DNA of 14,538 bases, taken from contig CAJUSJ010000098.1 in the NCBI GenBank assembly GCA_910588865.1, forward strand, positions 1 to 14,538. The letters are read 5' to 3'. Source of the stretch: an uncultured Lachnospiraceae bacterium (lineage in GTDB: Bacteria; Bacillota; Clostridia; Lachnospirales; Lachnospiraceae). The position numbers and the translations under genes were made by a program. Under the pieces are notes generated by a model. It was given only the letters and a program-made list of their open reading frames with translations. It did no database searches and was not told the DNA's origin. Positions 1 through 6,760 of this stretch are shown here, piece by piece (the stretch's first letter is position 1; every line of letters begins with the position of its first letter).

Positions 1-14
1 GGGTGTACCTTTAG

Positions 15-23
15 TGGTATAAT
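15..23 (+). promoter_or_regulatory. Extended -10 promoter element for the nhaC-like gene
   Basis: TG at 15-16, one base, then a perfect TATAAT at 18-23. Any -35 would lie before the window starts. Transcription would begin near 30, giving a leader of about 30 nt before the ATG at 61. This suggests the antiporter is transcribed on its own. Confidence 0.55.
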
Positions 24-60
24 ATTACTCGATTATTAATGCAGTAATGTACTAGAGACA

Positions 61-1440
61 ATGGGATGGATTTCTTTAGTACCAATAATTCTTGCTATTG
101 TTCTTGCTCTATGGACGAAGAATACAGTTGCTTCACTGACAGTTGCATGTATTGTTGGCTGTTTTTTAGCTGGAAAGGGAGTATGGGGATTTACAAATTT
201 ACTTCAGTCCGCGTTAGGTAATGAGGATTTCATTTGGGCGGCACTGAATATTTTACTGTTTGGTGTTTTAGTTACTTATTATGAAAAAAGTGGTTCGATT
301 GATGGATTTACAAGAATCATGAATAGAAAGAAATTAAAACGTCAAGGTGCGCAGCTTATGTCTTGGGTACTTGGGCTTTTCTGTTTCGCCGATTCTATGT
401 CACCTTTGTTTGTTGGATCTGTAATGAGAAGATTGTGTGATAAGGAAAAAATTTCAAGAGAAAAACTTGCTTACATTGCGGATTCAACATCAGCTCCAGT
501 ATCTGTTTTGTATCCTTTTACAGGCTGGTCATCTTATTTAACCAGTTTGGCAGTTGGAATAGGCTGCATTACAGTACGTGAAGACGCGTTTAAATTAATG
601 TTAAAAGCTATTCCGCTTAATTTTTATGCGATTTTAAGTGTCACAATGGTTTTATTGCTTTCTGTTGGAATAATAAAAGACTATGGACCTATGAGAAAAG
701 CAGAAAAACGTGCGATAGAAGAACGGGAAATGGTTCGTGATGAAGTGTTTTCGCTGTCATCAACAAATGAAAAAACAGAAAATTCTCTTAAAGAAAGGGT
801 ATTCCTTAATTTTATAATTCCTACAATTTTATTACTTGTTATCTCAATTGGTGCTTTTGTAGTAATTGGCAGTGTTAAGGTTTTGGAAGCGGTAACAATT
901 GTGGTGTTGTTGATGTCAGTTTCTTTTCTTATTCAGGGAATGAGCCTTCAGGAATTAAATGAAACTTTTGTTGATGGCATAAAAGGAGCGATACCGGCGC
1001 TTTTGGTTCTTGCGGTAGCATATCCTTTAAATGCTTTAAGTAGCGAAATGGGAACAGCAAATTTTATTATTAATTGTACATCACATTTTCTTTTACCTGC
1101 CTTTCTTCCAGCGGGGATATTCTTAATTTGTGCAATTCTTTCTTTTGCTACAGGGTCTTCTTGGGGAACATTCGCAATTGCTATGCCTTTAGCCTTACCC
1201 ATGGCTTATAATGTCACAAATAATGAAGTTACATTACTTGTTGTATCGTGTTTTGCTGCTGTAGCAGGTGGTGGTGTCTTTGGTGATCATTGTTCACCTG
1301 TCAGCGATACAACAATTATGTCTTCAATGGGAGCTGGGGCAGATCATATTGACCATGTAAAGACGCAGATTCCATATGCGTTGACAGTTGCGGTAATTAC
1401 ATTTTTTATGTATTTGATTATAGGATTTGCCGCAATATAA
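61..1440 (+). CDS. nhaC: NhaC-family Na+/H+ antiporter
   Basis: Integral membrane antiporter of the NhaC family (459 aa, normal length), expected to exchange external H+ for internal Na+ at the cell membrane. The protein is a series of hydrophobic segments starting at residue 3, with one charged cytoplasmic stretch around residues 213-245. Family hallmarks seen are the Trp-Ser-Ser region after a PFTGW motif, an ATGSSWGTFAIAMP segment, and the signature FGDHCSPVSDTT near residues 407-418. An in-frame TAA at 37-39 makes ATG 61 the first available start. The ribosome site (AGAGA) is weak. The gene is much more AT-rich than the surface-protein, ABC and hydrogenase genes in the window, which suggests acquisition from a low-GC Firmicute. 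Malate/lactate or amino-acid exchange (MleN-like) is an alternative, because the signature is shared by that branch. No convincing terminator follows the stop. Confidence 0.88.
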   Translation: MGWISLVPIILAIVLALWTKNTVASLTVACIVGCFLAGKGVWGFTNLLQSALGNEDFIWAALNILLFGVLVTYYEKSGSIDGFTRIMNRKKLKRQGAQLMSWVLGLFCFADSMSPLFVGSVMRRLCDKEKISREKLAYIADSTSAPVSVLYPFTGWSSYLTSLAVGIGCITVREDAFKLMLKAIPLNFYAILSVTMVLLLSVGIIKDYGPMRKAEKRAIEEREMVRDEVFSLSSTNEKTENSLKERVFLNFIIPTILLLVISIGAFVVIGSVKVLEAVTIVVLLMSVSFLIQGMSLQELNETFVDGIKGAIPALLVLAVAYPLNALSSEMGTANFIINCTSHFLLPAFLPAGIFLICAILSFATGSSWGTFAIAMPLALPMAYNVTNNEVTLLVVSCFAAVAGGGVFGDHCSPVSDTTIMSSMGAGADHIDHVKTQIPYALTVAVITFFMYLIIGFAAI

Positions 1441-1545
1441 TATCTGTAAAAATTAATTATTAAATATAATCATTATTGAGCAAGAGACTATCAAGGTAAA
1501 TGAAATAATTTGTGAGACAGGTTCTAAACATGGACTAATTTCTCC

Positions 1546-1574
1546 TTTACACCTCTCCCTTCGTATGCTACACT
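1546..1574 (+). promoter_or_regulatory. Promoter for the hairpin-rich block
   Basis: A -35 TTTACA (1546-1551), a 17-bp spacer and a -10 TACACT (1569-1574) with an extended TG at 1566-1567. Transcription would start near 1581, just before the structured block, and well upstream of the separate promoter of the next gene. Confidence 0.5.
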
Positions 1575-1582
1575 ATCCTCAT

Positions 1583-1790
1583 CAGACGATAGAAAGGACA
1601 CGGAAATCACCTGTCGTCATAAAACATACCCAAGGGCATACCATGGACGCGCTCCTTCGGAGCGGGGGTGCCTCGTGCCCCGCGGTATACCATTACAGCC
1701 GGTTCTGCGGGAGATCTCTTCTCCCGCGCCATCTGGCAAAGCGCGATATCTAATCAATCAGCCTGGGATCAGGCGGGAACCCACAAAAAA
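1583..1790 (+). ncRNA. Candidate structured RNA (unassigned), hairpin-rich leader or small RNA
   Basis: No protein gene fits this GC-rich stretch, but it contains successive hairpins. It begins with the direct-repeat motif CATACCCAAGGGCATACC (1625-1642). A perfect 6-bp stem follows (1650-1655 with 1659-1664), then a GGGG/CCCC stem with internal wobbles (about 1665-1681). ATACC (1638-1642) can pair with GGTAT (1684-1688) and close a junction around both hairpins. Further on are a perfect 7-bp stem (1707-1713 with 1721-1727), a short GCC/GGC stem (1728-1737) and a 5-bp stem GCCTG/CAGGC (about 1761-1774). A plausible promoter lies directly upstream. No T-tract terminator is visible, so the 3' end is unknown. 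The first part resembles the leader of the ABC operon at 6761. I do not recognise a known riboswitch or RNA family. Confidence 0.4.
1625..1690 (+). repeat. Copy 1 of the CATACC-hairpin motif
   Basis: CATACC, CAAGGG, CATACC at 1625-1642, then a hairpin CGCTCC-TTC-GGAGCG (1650-1664), a second hairpin beginning GGT and ending GCC, and GGTATAC (1684-1690). Copy 2 at 6761-6827 has the identical 18-bp head and the same hairpin at almost the same distance, with changed but still paired stem bases. Confidence 0.6.
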
Positions 1791-1814
1791 CGCGAAAGGC
1801 ACAACACAGGACTA

Positions 1815-1843
1815 TTGTCTGAAAAGAAAAAAACTTATATAAT
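1815..1843 (+). promoter_or_regulatory. Promoter of the Rpn-like gene fragment
   Basis: A -35 TTGTCT (1815-1820), a 17-bp spacer and a perfect -10 TATAAT (1838-1843). Start near 1850, about 47 nt before the GTG start at 1897. This promoter is downstream of the structured block, so the fragment does not need readthrough from it. Confidence 0.6.
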
Positions 1844-1896
1844 AAGGACAATCAGTAAAGACAGTCCTTCCGTGTCCGTCCAAAAAAGGAGGATAA

Positions 1897-2457
1897 GTGA
1901 GTAAAAGAAACACGGACAGACGACAGCCGGAAAATGTCCCCGGCACGGGCCGGACACATGAGAAAACGTCGGCGAAAGAGAACTATCCCGTGGAGGACCG
2001 GGTGCTGAAAGACGCCGCCTGGTTTCTGGGGAAGGAGCTGCTCCCCCTGCTTGGGGTGAGGGAAAAAATGAGAAGGGCCGCGCCCACGGAGGCGGTCTAT
2101 CTGGAGATCAGCGATTTCCTGGCGGATTTTAACTATGAGATGGAAGACAGCAGATGGAGACACCTGGAGTTTGAGAGCGACAGCGTTTCGGAAGAGGATT
2201 TACGGCGCTTCCACGCGTACGAGGCGGTTGTCAGCTACCGGCACAAGGTGAGGGTGTCCACGTATGTGCTGTGTACCTCAAAGGCAAAGGTCCCGAAAAA
2301 CCATCTGAGTCAGGGCCTGTATACATACCGCGTGAGGGTCATTCGGCTGAAGGATTACAACGCGGACAAGATCATAAGACGAGTGGAGAAAAAGCAGAGG
2401 GATTGTTCTGGAGGAAGGCATAACCGGCATCGGCCAGTACCTGTTTTCTCATTGTGA
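1897..2457 (+). pseudogene. 5' part of an Rpn-family (PD-(D/E)XK) recombination-promoting nuclease, fused out of frame
   Basis: The GTG start at 1897 has a strong GGAGG site about 5 bases upstream. Residues 33-165 resemble Lachnospiraceae Rpn/transposase_31-type nucleases, a PD-(D/E)XK group acting on DNA. Candidate active-site residues are D77, and E91/E93-S94 in the HLEFES segment, followed by the typical RRFHAYEA helix (residues 103-110) and the YRVRVIRLKDYNAD segment near 140-155. Family members are usually about 300 aa. Here similarity stops at VEKKQ (about residue 166), and the last 20 residues (Arg- and His-rich) are the wrong frame of leucine-rich-repeat DNA. The fragment therefore ends by fusion with the BspA-like gene, through a deletion or frameshift near 2385-2395. 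The open frame could still make a 186-aa protein carrying most of the nuclease core. Family assignment is from remembered pattern, not a search. Confidence 0.6.
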
Positions 2458-4361
2458 AAATCTCACCAGCCTGGAGATACCGGAAAGTGTGAGCCACATC
2501 GGAGAGTACGCGTTTTATAACTGCGCGAACCTTCAGGAAGTGATCCTGCCGGACACGGTTGAAATCATTGACGCGGGAGCGTTTGACGGCTGCCCCCGCC
2601 TGCCGGAGGATATGCCTTTGTGCCGTGGGAGGCTCAGTGATGATGTGTGGTGGAAGCTGGACCAGAAGAGAACGCTGACAGTGGGAGGCGGAGGCCCTAT
2701 GCCTGATGAGGGGGAACTGGACAGATTTTCCGTGGTTTTCCTGTTCTGCCAGTATTGAGGAGATTGTGGTGGAGGAAGGGATCACCACCATCGGGTCTCA
2801 TGCTTTTGAAAGCTGTGAAAATGTTTCCGCAGTCAGTCTGCCTCAGGGAATTACTGTTATTGGAACCTACGGGTTCTGGGGATGCGAAAGTCTGACTGCC
2901 ATAGAGATCCCGGAATCCGTAGTAAGGATCCGCGAGTACGCGTTTTTGTCCTGTGTGGGACTGACAGATGTGATCCTGCCAGACAGTGTGACCACTATTG
3001 AGGGAGGAGCGTTTTCCAACTGTCCTGGTCTTCCGGGGAACGTACCTGTGGCGAAGGATACCTACAGCCAGCATCTGCGCTGGGTGGTGACCAGCGATGG
3101 GGTCATGACGGTCAGTGGTGATGGCCAGATCCCCGACATGGGCGGCGTTTATACAGAAGGGGAGGACGGAGAGCCGTATAAGGGAAACTGGAATAGCTTG
3201 TGGATCAGTATTGAGGACAGTATTACAAAGATCATCATAGAAGAAGGCATTACAGCTATCGGAAGAAGCGCCTTCGGAAGCTGCGGGAATCTGGTGTCCG
3301 TGGTGCTGCCGGAGAGCCTTACAAAGATAGGGGATACCGCGTTTAACTATTGTCTTAAACTGTCTGATATAAAACTCCCCGCGGGGCTGCTCCATATTGG
3401 CAGAGGGGCGTTTATGGATACCTCCATCACATCGGTGGTTATCCCGGAAAATGTGGAATTTCTTTCACAGACAGCTTTTCCAGATGGGACAGAATTTACC
3501 TATGAAAAGACAGCCCATCCCACAGGAACCCCTTTGGAGCTGACCGGAAACGCCGGGTTTGAGGTCAGCGCCAATGCCCACAGACAGAATTATGTTATGT
3601 ACCCTGTTGAGGACTGTGGAATCTAATCTGTTGATCAGAAGAATTTTTCAGACAGCTATATGTTTAATATCTTCCTCTCAGCCATAGACAAGGATAACCT
3701 TGAGGGACCGGGAGAATACATTCAGGTAACAGATTATAAGGAGGCTGGAGACCGGTGCGGCGGAACTCCTGTGCTGGTGAAAATCTCTGACGAGCTGTTT
3801 GCTCTCATGTGGGAGGAGGTGGACGCCCACTATATTAAGTATTATAAAAGCGTGGAACCTTTGGGGACAGTGAAGGTGGCGTTTTTTGACGGGCGGGGAA
3901 ATCAGCTGTGTGAAAAAGGAATCGGCGGCTTTGAGGGGAGTTTGTCAGACTGTCAGCCTATTGTGTACAATGATCAGGTGATCTGGTATGTGACAGATGG
4001 AAGTGATCTGACTTTCTATTCATATCCGGCGGTGTGCCCGGACAAAATAGAGAACCTGGAAGTGAGCAAGGTGGTATTGAAGGGGGAGAAGATTGAAGAT
4101 AGCGGTACCGGAGATGACATAGAAGACGGAGGAAATGATCCCGGGAGCGGAGAAGACAGCGGGGATACAGGAGGAACTGGTGGCGGAACAGAAGACCCGG
4201 GAGACGGCAATGGCGGTAACGTGGGGGAAGATGGAAGTGGTTCTGACAGCGAAAACGGGGAAGGAGAAGGAAACGACGGCCAGGGAAGCGGAGATATTGG
4301 CGGCACTGGCGACGATTCGGGAGAAAGCGGCGGCTCTGACGGCGGAAGTGATTCAGAAGAA

Positions 4362-4505
4362 AGCGGAGGTACTGGCGGCGGAAGCGGTTCGGGAGGAAGC
4401 GGAGGTACTGGCGGCGGAAGCGGTTCGGGAGGAAGCGGAGGCACTGGCGGCGGAAGTGGTTCGGGAGGAAGTGGAGGCTCTAATGGTGGAAGCGGCTCGG
4501 GACAA
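4362..4505 (+). repeat. 36-bp tandem repeats encoding the Gly/Ser linker
   Basis: About four head-to-tail copies of a 36-bp unit (starts at 4362, 4398, 4434 and 4470). The first two are identical and the later ones diverge. Each encodes 12 residues of the type SGGTGGGSGSGG. A flexible linker between the unknown domain and the wall-binding repeats. Confidence 0.85.
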
Positions 4506-4740
4506 AGCGGCGGCCCTGGCAGTTCCCAGAGCGGTACTGTGCCTGGAAATCCTGAAGCTATTTCAGGTGTCGACAGCCTGGCGGCAGCGGTTGTCCTGAC
4601 AGGCACATGGATGAGAGATAGCGTAGGCTGGTGGCTGGAGGAGCCGGATAAAAATTATCCTAGAGGCCAGTGGGCCAGAATTGATGGCGTGATCTATCAT
4701 TTTAATGAGGCGGGATACATGGATGAAGGCTGGCTGTTTC

Positions 4741-5040
4741 TTGCTGGTCAGTGGTACTATTTGCTGCCCGGGTCCGGAGCCATGGCCACAAGCTGGATTT
4801 GTCTGGCTGACAAATGGTACTATCTGAACCCTGATGGGGCCATGGCCACGGGTTGGATTTTAGTGGGAGACAAATGGTACTATCTGAACGGAGACGGCTC
4901 CATGGCTGTGGGCTGGATTTTAGTGGGAGGTAAATGGTATTATCTGAACGGGGACGGCTCCATGGCTAAGGGCTGGATTTTAGTGGGAGGCAAATGGTAC
5001 TATCTCGGCGGAGACGGGGCTATGCTTGCCAATACCATCA
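4741..5040 (+). repeat. 60-bp tandem repeats encoding choline-binding (CW) motifs
   Basis: Five consecutive 60-bp units, each coding for 20 residues around GWILVG-KWYYLNGDGSMA. The middle copies (4861-4980) are nearly identical at DNA level, which suggests recent duplication or gene conversion. This matches cell-wall-binding repeat type 1. Confidence 0.85.
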
Positions 5041-5118
5041 CCCCGGACCATTATGTGGTTGGCCCGGATGGGGTGTGGATTCCCTAGGTAAAATAGTCGC
5101 GCCTCCCCTGTATGGCAC

Positions 5119-5161
5119 AGGGCCCCTTCATTCATGATGGTATCGGGAATGAAGGGGCCCT
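5119..5161 (+). terminator. Perfect 15-bp hairpin after the surface-protein gene (terminator-like, no T tract)
   Basis: 5119-5133 pairs perfectly with 5147-5161 around a 13-nt loop, 32 bases after the TAG of the BspA-like gene. The position and the GGGCCCC stem suit an intrinsic terminator, but the downstream bases are CTTCCAG rather than a T run. The tail may have been lost where the transposase remnant begins. An alternative stem CCCTGT/ACAGGG (5106-5111 with 5117-5122) overlaps and would compete with it. Confidence 0.45.
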
Positions 5162-5399
5162 CTTCCAGAATAAACGCATGAACGAAGTGGAGCCCTTTTT
5201 TCCACTCATCATTGCCTGCCAGGAGCGCAAAGAAAACAATCCCTATCACATCTTTGATAGGATGCCATACATTGGCATGCTGGCTGGGATCGGTAAGCTG
5301 ACCTGCCTGTTCCAGATACTTTTCCATGAAGATCCTGTCCAGGTTTTCTATCCCAAGTCCTCTTATTTCTTCAAGCGTAATGTAAATGTTTTCTGACAA
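5162..5399 (-). pseudogene. N-terminal remnant of an ISAs1-family (DDE_Tnp_1-associated) transposase
   Basis: Read on the minus strand from a TTG at 5399, about 80 residues resemble the amino-terminal domain of ISAs1/H-repeat transposases: a segment LTDPSQHANVWHPIKDVIGI, then VFFALLAGNDEWKKGLHFVHAFI. In the family this corresponds to the DPR...K..L.dil.iallAvlag...w.ei..F pattern. Intact members have about 370 residues with a DDE catalytic domain, all of which is missing. The open frame continues to 4980, but below about 5162 it only runs antisense to the hairpin and the choline-binding repeats, so that part is not transposase. No terminal inverted repeats of the element were recognised. Assignment is from pattern recognition and is moderately sure. 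Confidence 0.55.
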
Positions 5400-5622
5400 T
5401 TGAAATGAACCACTTGACTGTCGGAATTACGCTTCCGCCGCCATTGAAATCGCGGGCGTTGTGCTGAAAGCGCCAGAAACACCAAAATAACCATAGCAAA
5501 GAGACACCTTAACTGGAGAATCAAAAAAGAATGGGAGCAAGAATGGAGTGTATAGATTTGTGCCCTGTGATCTGTAAAAAAGCGGTAAAGACAGCAACAA
5601 TTAGCCTCGGTATGTTTTGCCG
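5400..5622. other. Intergenic stretch without recognised gene
   Basis: About 220 bases between the transposase remnant and the bidirectional terminator. Short open frames on both strands have no ribosome site and no family resemblance. Only a 9-bp inverted repeat was noted (5373-5381 with 5426-5434), probably chance. Confidence 0.5.
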
Positions 5623-5633
5623 AAAAAAGAGAA

Positions 5634-5672
5634 GAACCCCTAGCAGTTGCCCCTACTGGGGGTTCGTTTTTT
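5634..5672 (+). terminator. Bidirectional intrinsic terminator
   Basis: GAACCCC (5634-5640) pairs with GGGGTTC (5659-5665). An inner CAG/CTG pair (5644-5646 with 5656-5658) extends the stem past a 3-nt bulge. On the plus strand T6 follows (5667-5672). On the minus strand the hairpin is followed by TTCTCTTTTTT (complement of 5623-5633), which would end the mazEF transcript. Confidence 0.75.
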
Positions 5673-5733
5673 GTGTACATTTGATAGGCAAGTATTTTTT
5701 AAAACTTGAAATATGCTGGTGAATTTGGTGTTT

Positions 5734-6051
5734 TTACATGAAACTAATCAATAGTTCCCTTGCCTCTCTCCATAAATCTTCTGGACATTCTTCTTTAAAC
5801 TGAGCGTTTCTGGCACCAACATCCAACATTTTTGCCTGGTCACATAAAATTACCCCTGTCGTCTGTGTCCTGTTATCTAATTCAATGTGAAATGGGTGTT
5901 TTTTATTAGTGTTTGTTATCGGACAAACCAATGCCATTGAACTATGATGGTTTAGAATATCATTACTCAAGACAAGTGCTGGCCTTCTTCCACTCTGTTC
6001 ATGACCCTTCTGAGGGGTAAAATTCATAACAATTATATCACCTTGTTTCAT
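5734..6051 (-). CDS. mazF: MazF/PemK-family endoribonuclease toxin
   Basis: Toxin of a type II toxin-antitoxin pair (105 aa, typical length). MazF enzymes cut mRNA at short single-stranded sequences and stop growth when the antitoxin is lost. The fold signature is complete: QGDIIVMNFTPQKGHEQSGRRPALVLS at the start, CPIT in the middle, and a GVILCDQAKMLD strand. R23 and T46 occupy the positions of E. coli MazF R29 and T52, the catalytic pair. The ATG overlaps the antitoxin stop in an ATGA (6048-6051), so the two genes are translationally coupled. The protein is full length and no lesion is visible. The bidirectional terminator at 5634-5672 lies about 60 bases past its stop. The AT-rich composition differs from neighbouring genes and fits horizontal transfer of the module. 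Confidence 0.93.
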   Translation of the reverse strand: MKQGDIIVMNFTPQKGHEQSGRRPALVLSNDILNHHSSMALVCPITNTNKKHPFHIELDNRTQTTGVILCDQAKMLDVGARNAQFKEECPEDLWREARELLISFM

Positions 6052-6350
6052 ATTTCATTACCCTGAGGATCACCTACATCAACCTCTTGCGTGCTTTCGA
6101 CATAAATTTCGTCAATCGGTCTTTTGTAGAATGCCTCTAACCTTTCTGTTAAATTAAGGTATTTAGGCTTGTTGATTTTCTCAACAGTCATTTTTCCATC
6201 GTAAATTTTTATTCCTACAGTATCATTTTCTTGTAAATCCATTTGTGCTAATATTTCTTTTGACAATCTAATGCCTTGACTATTTCCCCACCTCCTTATA
6301 TTGGTTTGGATCGTATAGCTATTCTCCTTCTGTGCGATGATTTGGCTCAT
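6048..6350 (-). CDS. mazE: MazE-family antitoxin (AbrB-like DNA-binding)
   Basis: Antitoxin of the mazEF pair (100 aa). Residues 15-60 form a swapped-hairpin AbrB/MazE DNA-binding domain: IRRWGNSQGIRLSKEIL, then NDTVGIKIYDGKMTVEKI, very close in pattern to E. coli MazE. The acidic, probably disordered tail (residues 68-100, ending in QEVDVGDPQGNEI) is the part that wraps and inhibits MazF in known complexes. It precedes the toxin gene, with the usual order and a 4-nt overlap. A GGAGGGATAGGAA site just upstream (complement of about 6352-6364) supports the ATG at 6350. MazE or the MazEF complex is expected to repress the operon through the repeated GTATATAC-like boxes at 6369-6416. Confidence 0.92.
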   Translation of the reverse strand: MSQIIAQKENSYTIQTNIRRWGNSQGIRLSKEILAQMDLQENDTVGIKIYDGKMTVEKINKPKYLNLTERLEAFYKRPIDEIYVESTQEVDVGDPQGNEI

Positions 6351-6368
6351 TTCCTATCCCTCCGTAAA

Positions 6369-6416
6369 GTATATACGATGGATATACCTTGATATTAGTA
6401 TATACAAAGTATATCC
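6369..6416 (-). promoter_or_regulatory. mazEF operator: four GTATATAC-like boxes
   Basis: GTATATAC at 6369-6376, GATATACC at 6381-6388, GTATATAC at 6398-6405 and GTATATCC at 6409-6416. Several are palindromic, and two overlap the -10 and spacer. The arrangement suits autorepression by MazE/MazEF, inferred from the family. Confidence 0.6.
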
Positions 6417-6425
6417 GTATGTCAA
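6397..6425 (-). promoter_or_regulatory. mazEF promoter
   Basis: On the minus strand, a perfect -35 TTGACA (complement of 6420-6425), a 17-bp spacer and -10 TATACT (complement of 6397-6402). Start near 6390, about 40 nt before the mazE ATG. Confidence 0.8.
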
Positions 6426-6445
6426 TATAAATATCCATTAGTATA

Positions 6446-6579
6446 GTTACTGTTCACATGCGTTCACAGCAACTGGCAAAAATCCATGAAAATCGCCTGC
6501 GGCGATGGGATTTTTGCTCTCTGGCTCAGTTTATCATACGGTCAGCGCGGCAAGCGCGCAGACCTACCTGAACAGTAAC
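6446..6579. mobile_element. 134-bp MITE-like element with 8-bp target duplication
   Basis: The terminal inverted repeats are perfect: GTTACTGTTCA (6446-6456) and TGAACAGTAAC (6569-6579). The element is flanked on both sides by the direct repeat TTAGTATA (6438-6445 and 6580-6587), as expected for a target duplication. It has no coding capacity. The inside folds strongly: GCAAAAATCC pairs with GGATTTTTGC, enclosing ATCGCC-TGC-GGCGAT (about 6476-6519). It sits just upstream of the mazEF -35. Eight-base duplications are known for IS66, IS256 and ISL3 relatives, but the ends do not let me name the parent family. Confidence 0.75.
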
Positions 6580-6701
6580 TTAGTATACACCTATGTTCTC
6601 AGACAGGGAAGAAAGATTCCAAAAAGATACATTCGTCAATTCGTATAACTTTTTTCAAATTTTCGTTCATGCATTTATTCTGGGCTCTCTTCAAATCCCT
6701 C

Positions 6702-6731
6702 TGGACAGGCATGGCCAGGAAGTGGTATACT
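6702..6731 (+). promoter_or_regulatory. Promoter of the ABC transporter operon
   Basis: A -35 TGGACA (6702-6707), an 18-bp spacer and -10 TATACT (6726-6731) with an extended TG at 6723-6724. Start near 6738, leaving a leader of about 118 nt that holds the structured motif. Confidence 0.6.
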
Positions 6732-6760
6732 GTGTGGGTAGTTCAAGACTAACCCGAAAG

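Larger units (their letters stand above)
2391..5087 (+). pseudogene. BspA-like leucine-rich-repeat surface protein with choline-binding repeats, disrupted
   Basis: The reading is spread over two frames. 2391-2712 (frame of the stop at 2756-2758) and 2709-3623 encode BspA-type repeats of the form EEGITTIGSHAFESCENV...LPDSVTTIEGGAFSNC, with two spacer segments of the GGGPMPD / GDGQIPDMGG kind. The switch falls in a run of five G at 2710-2714; removing one G restores a continuous reading (PMPDEGNWTDFPWF). TAA at 3624-3626 then interrupts the same frame, which continues through 3660-5087. That part holds a globular segment of unknown type, a Gly/Ser/Asp linker (about 4090-4540) and five or more 20-residue choline-binding repeats (GW...KWYYLNGDGSMA, 4680-5040). 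Such repeats anchor proteins to the cell wall. No signal peptide or start exists: the 5' end is replaced by the Rpn-like fragment. No ribosome site precedes ATG 3660, so independent translation of the tail is unlikely. Confidence 0.8.

Noticed and set aside
1665..1745. TPP riboswitch suggested by GGGGTGCC and a later CTGGC-AAAGCG stretch
   Set aside because: The essential CTGAGA and the CCTGATCTGG-type pairing region are absent, and spacing does not fit.
1565..1753. Short open frame containing HTQGHT, matching a peptide in the open frame 6593-6859
   Set aside because: The similarity comes only from the identical 18-bp motif. Start 1565 lies inside the -10 region, no ribosome site exists, and flanking residues do not match.
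4362..4505. CRISPR-like array from 36-bp repeats
   Set aside because: The repeats are directly adjacent without spacers and lie inside a coding frame.
4016..4606. Long Pro- and Ser-rich open frame on the minus strand and an Ala/Glu-rich frame at 4135-4599
   Set aside because: Both are other-frame readings of the Gly/Ser linker repeats, a common artefact of GGN-rich DNA.
5373..5434. 9-bp inverted repeat AAGCGTAAT/ATTACGCTT as possible IS end or operator
   Set aside because: Short, with a 44-nt loop, one arm inside the transposase remnant and no duplication around it; compatible with chance.
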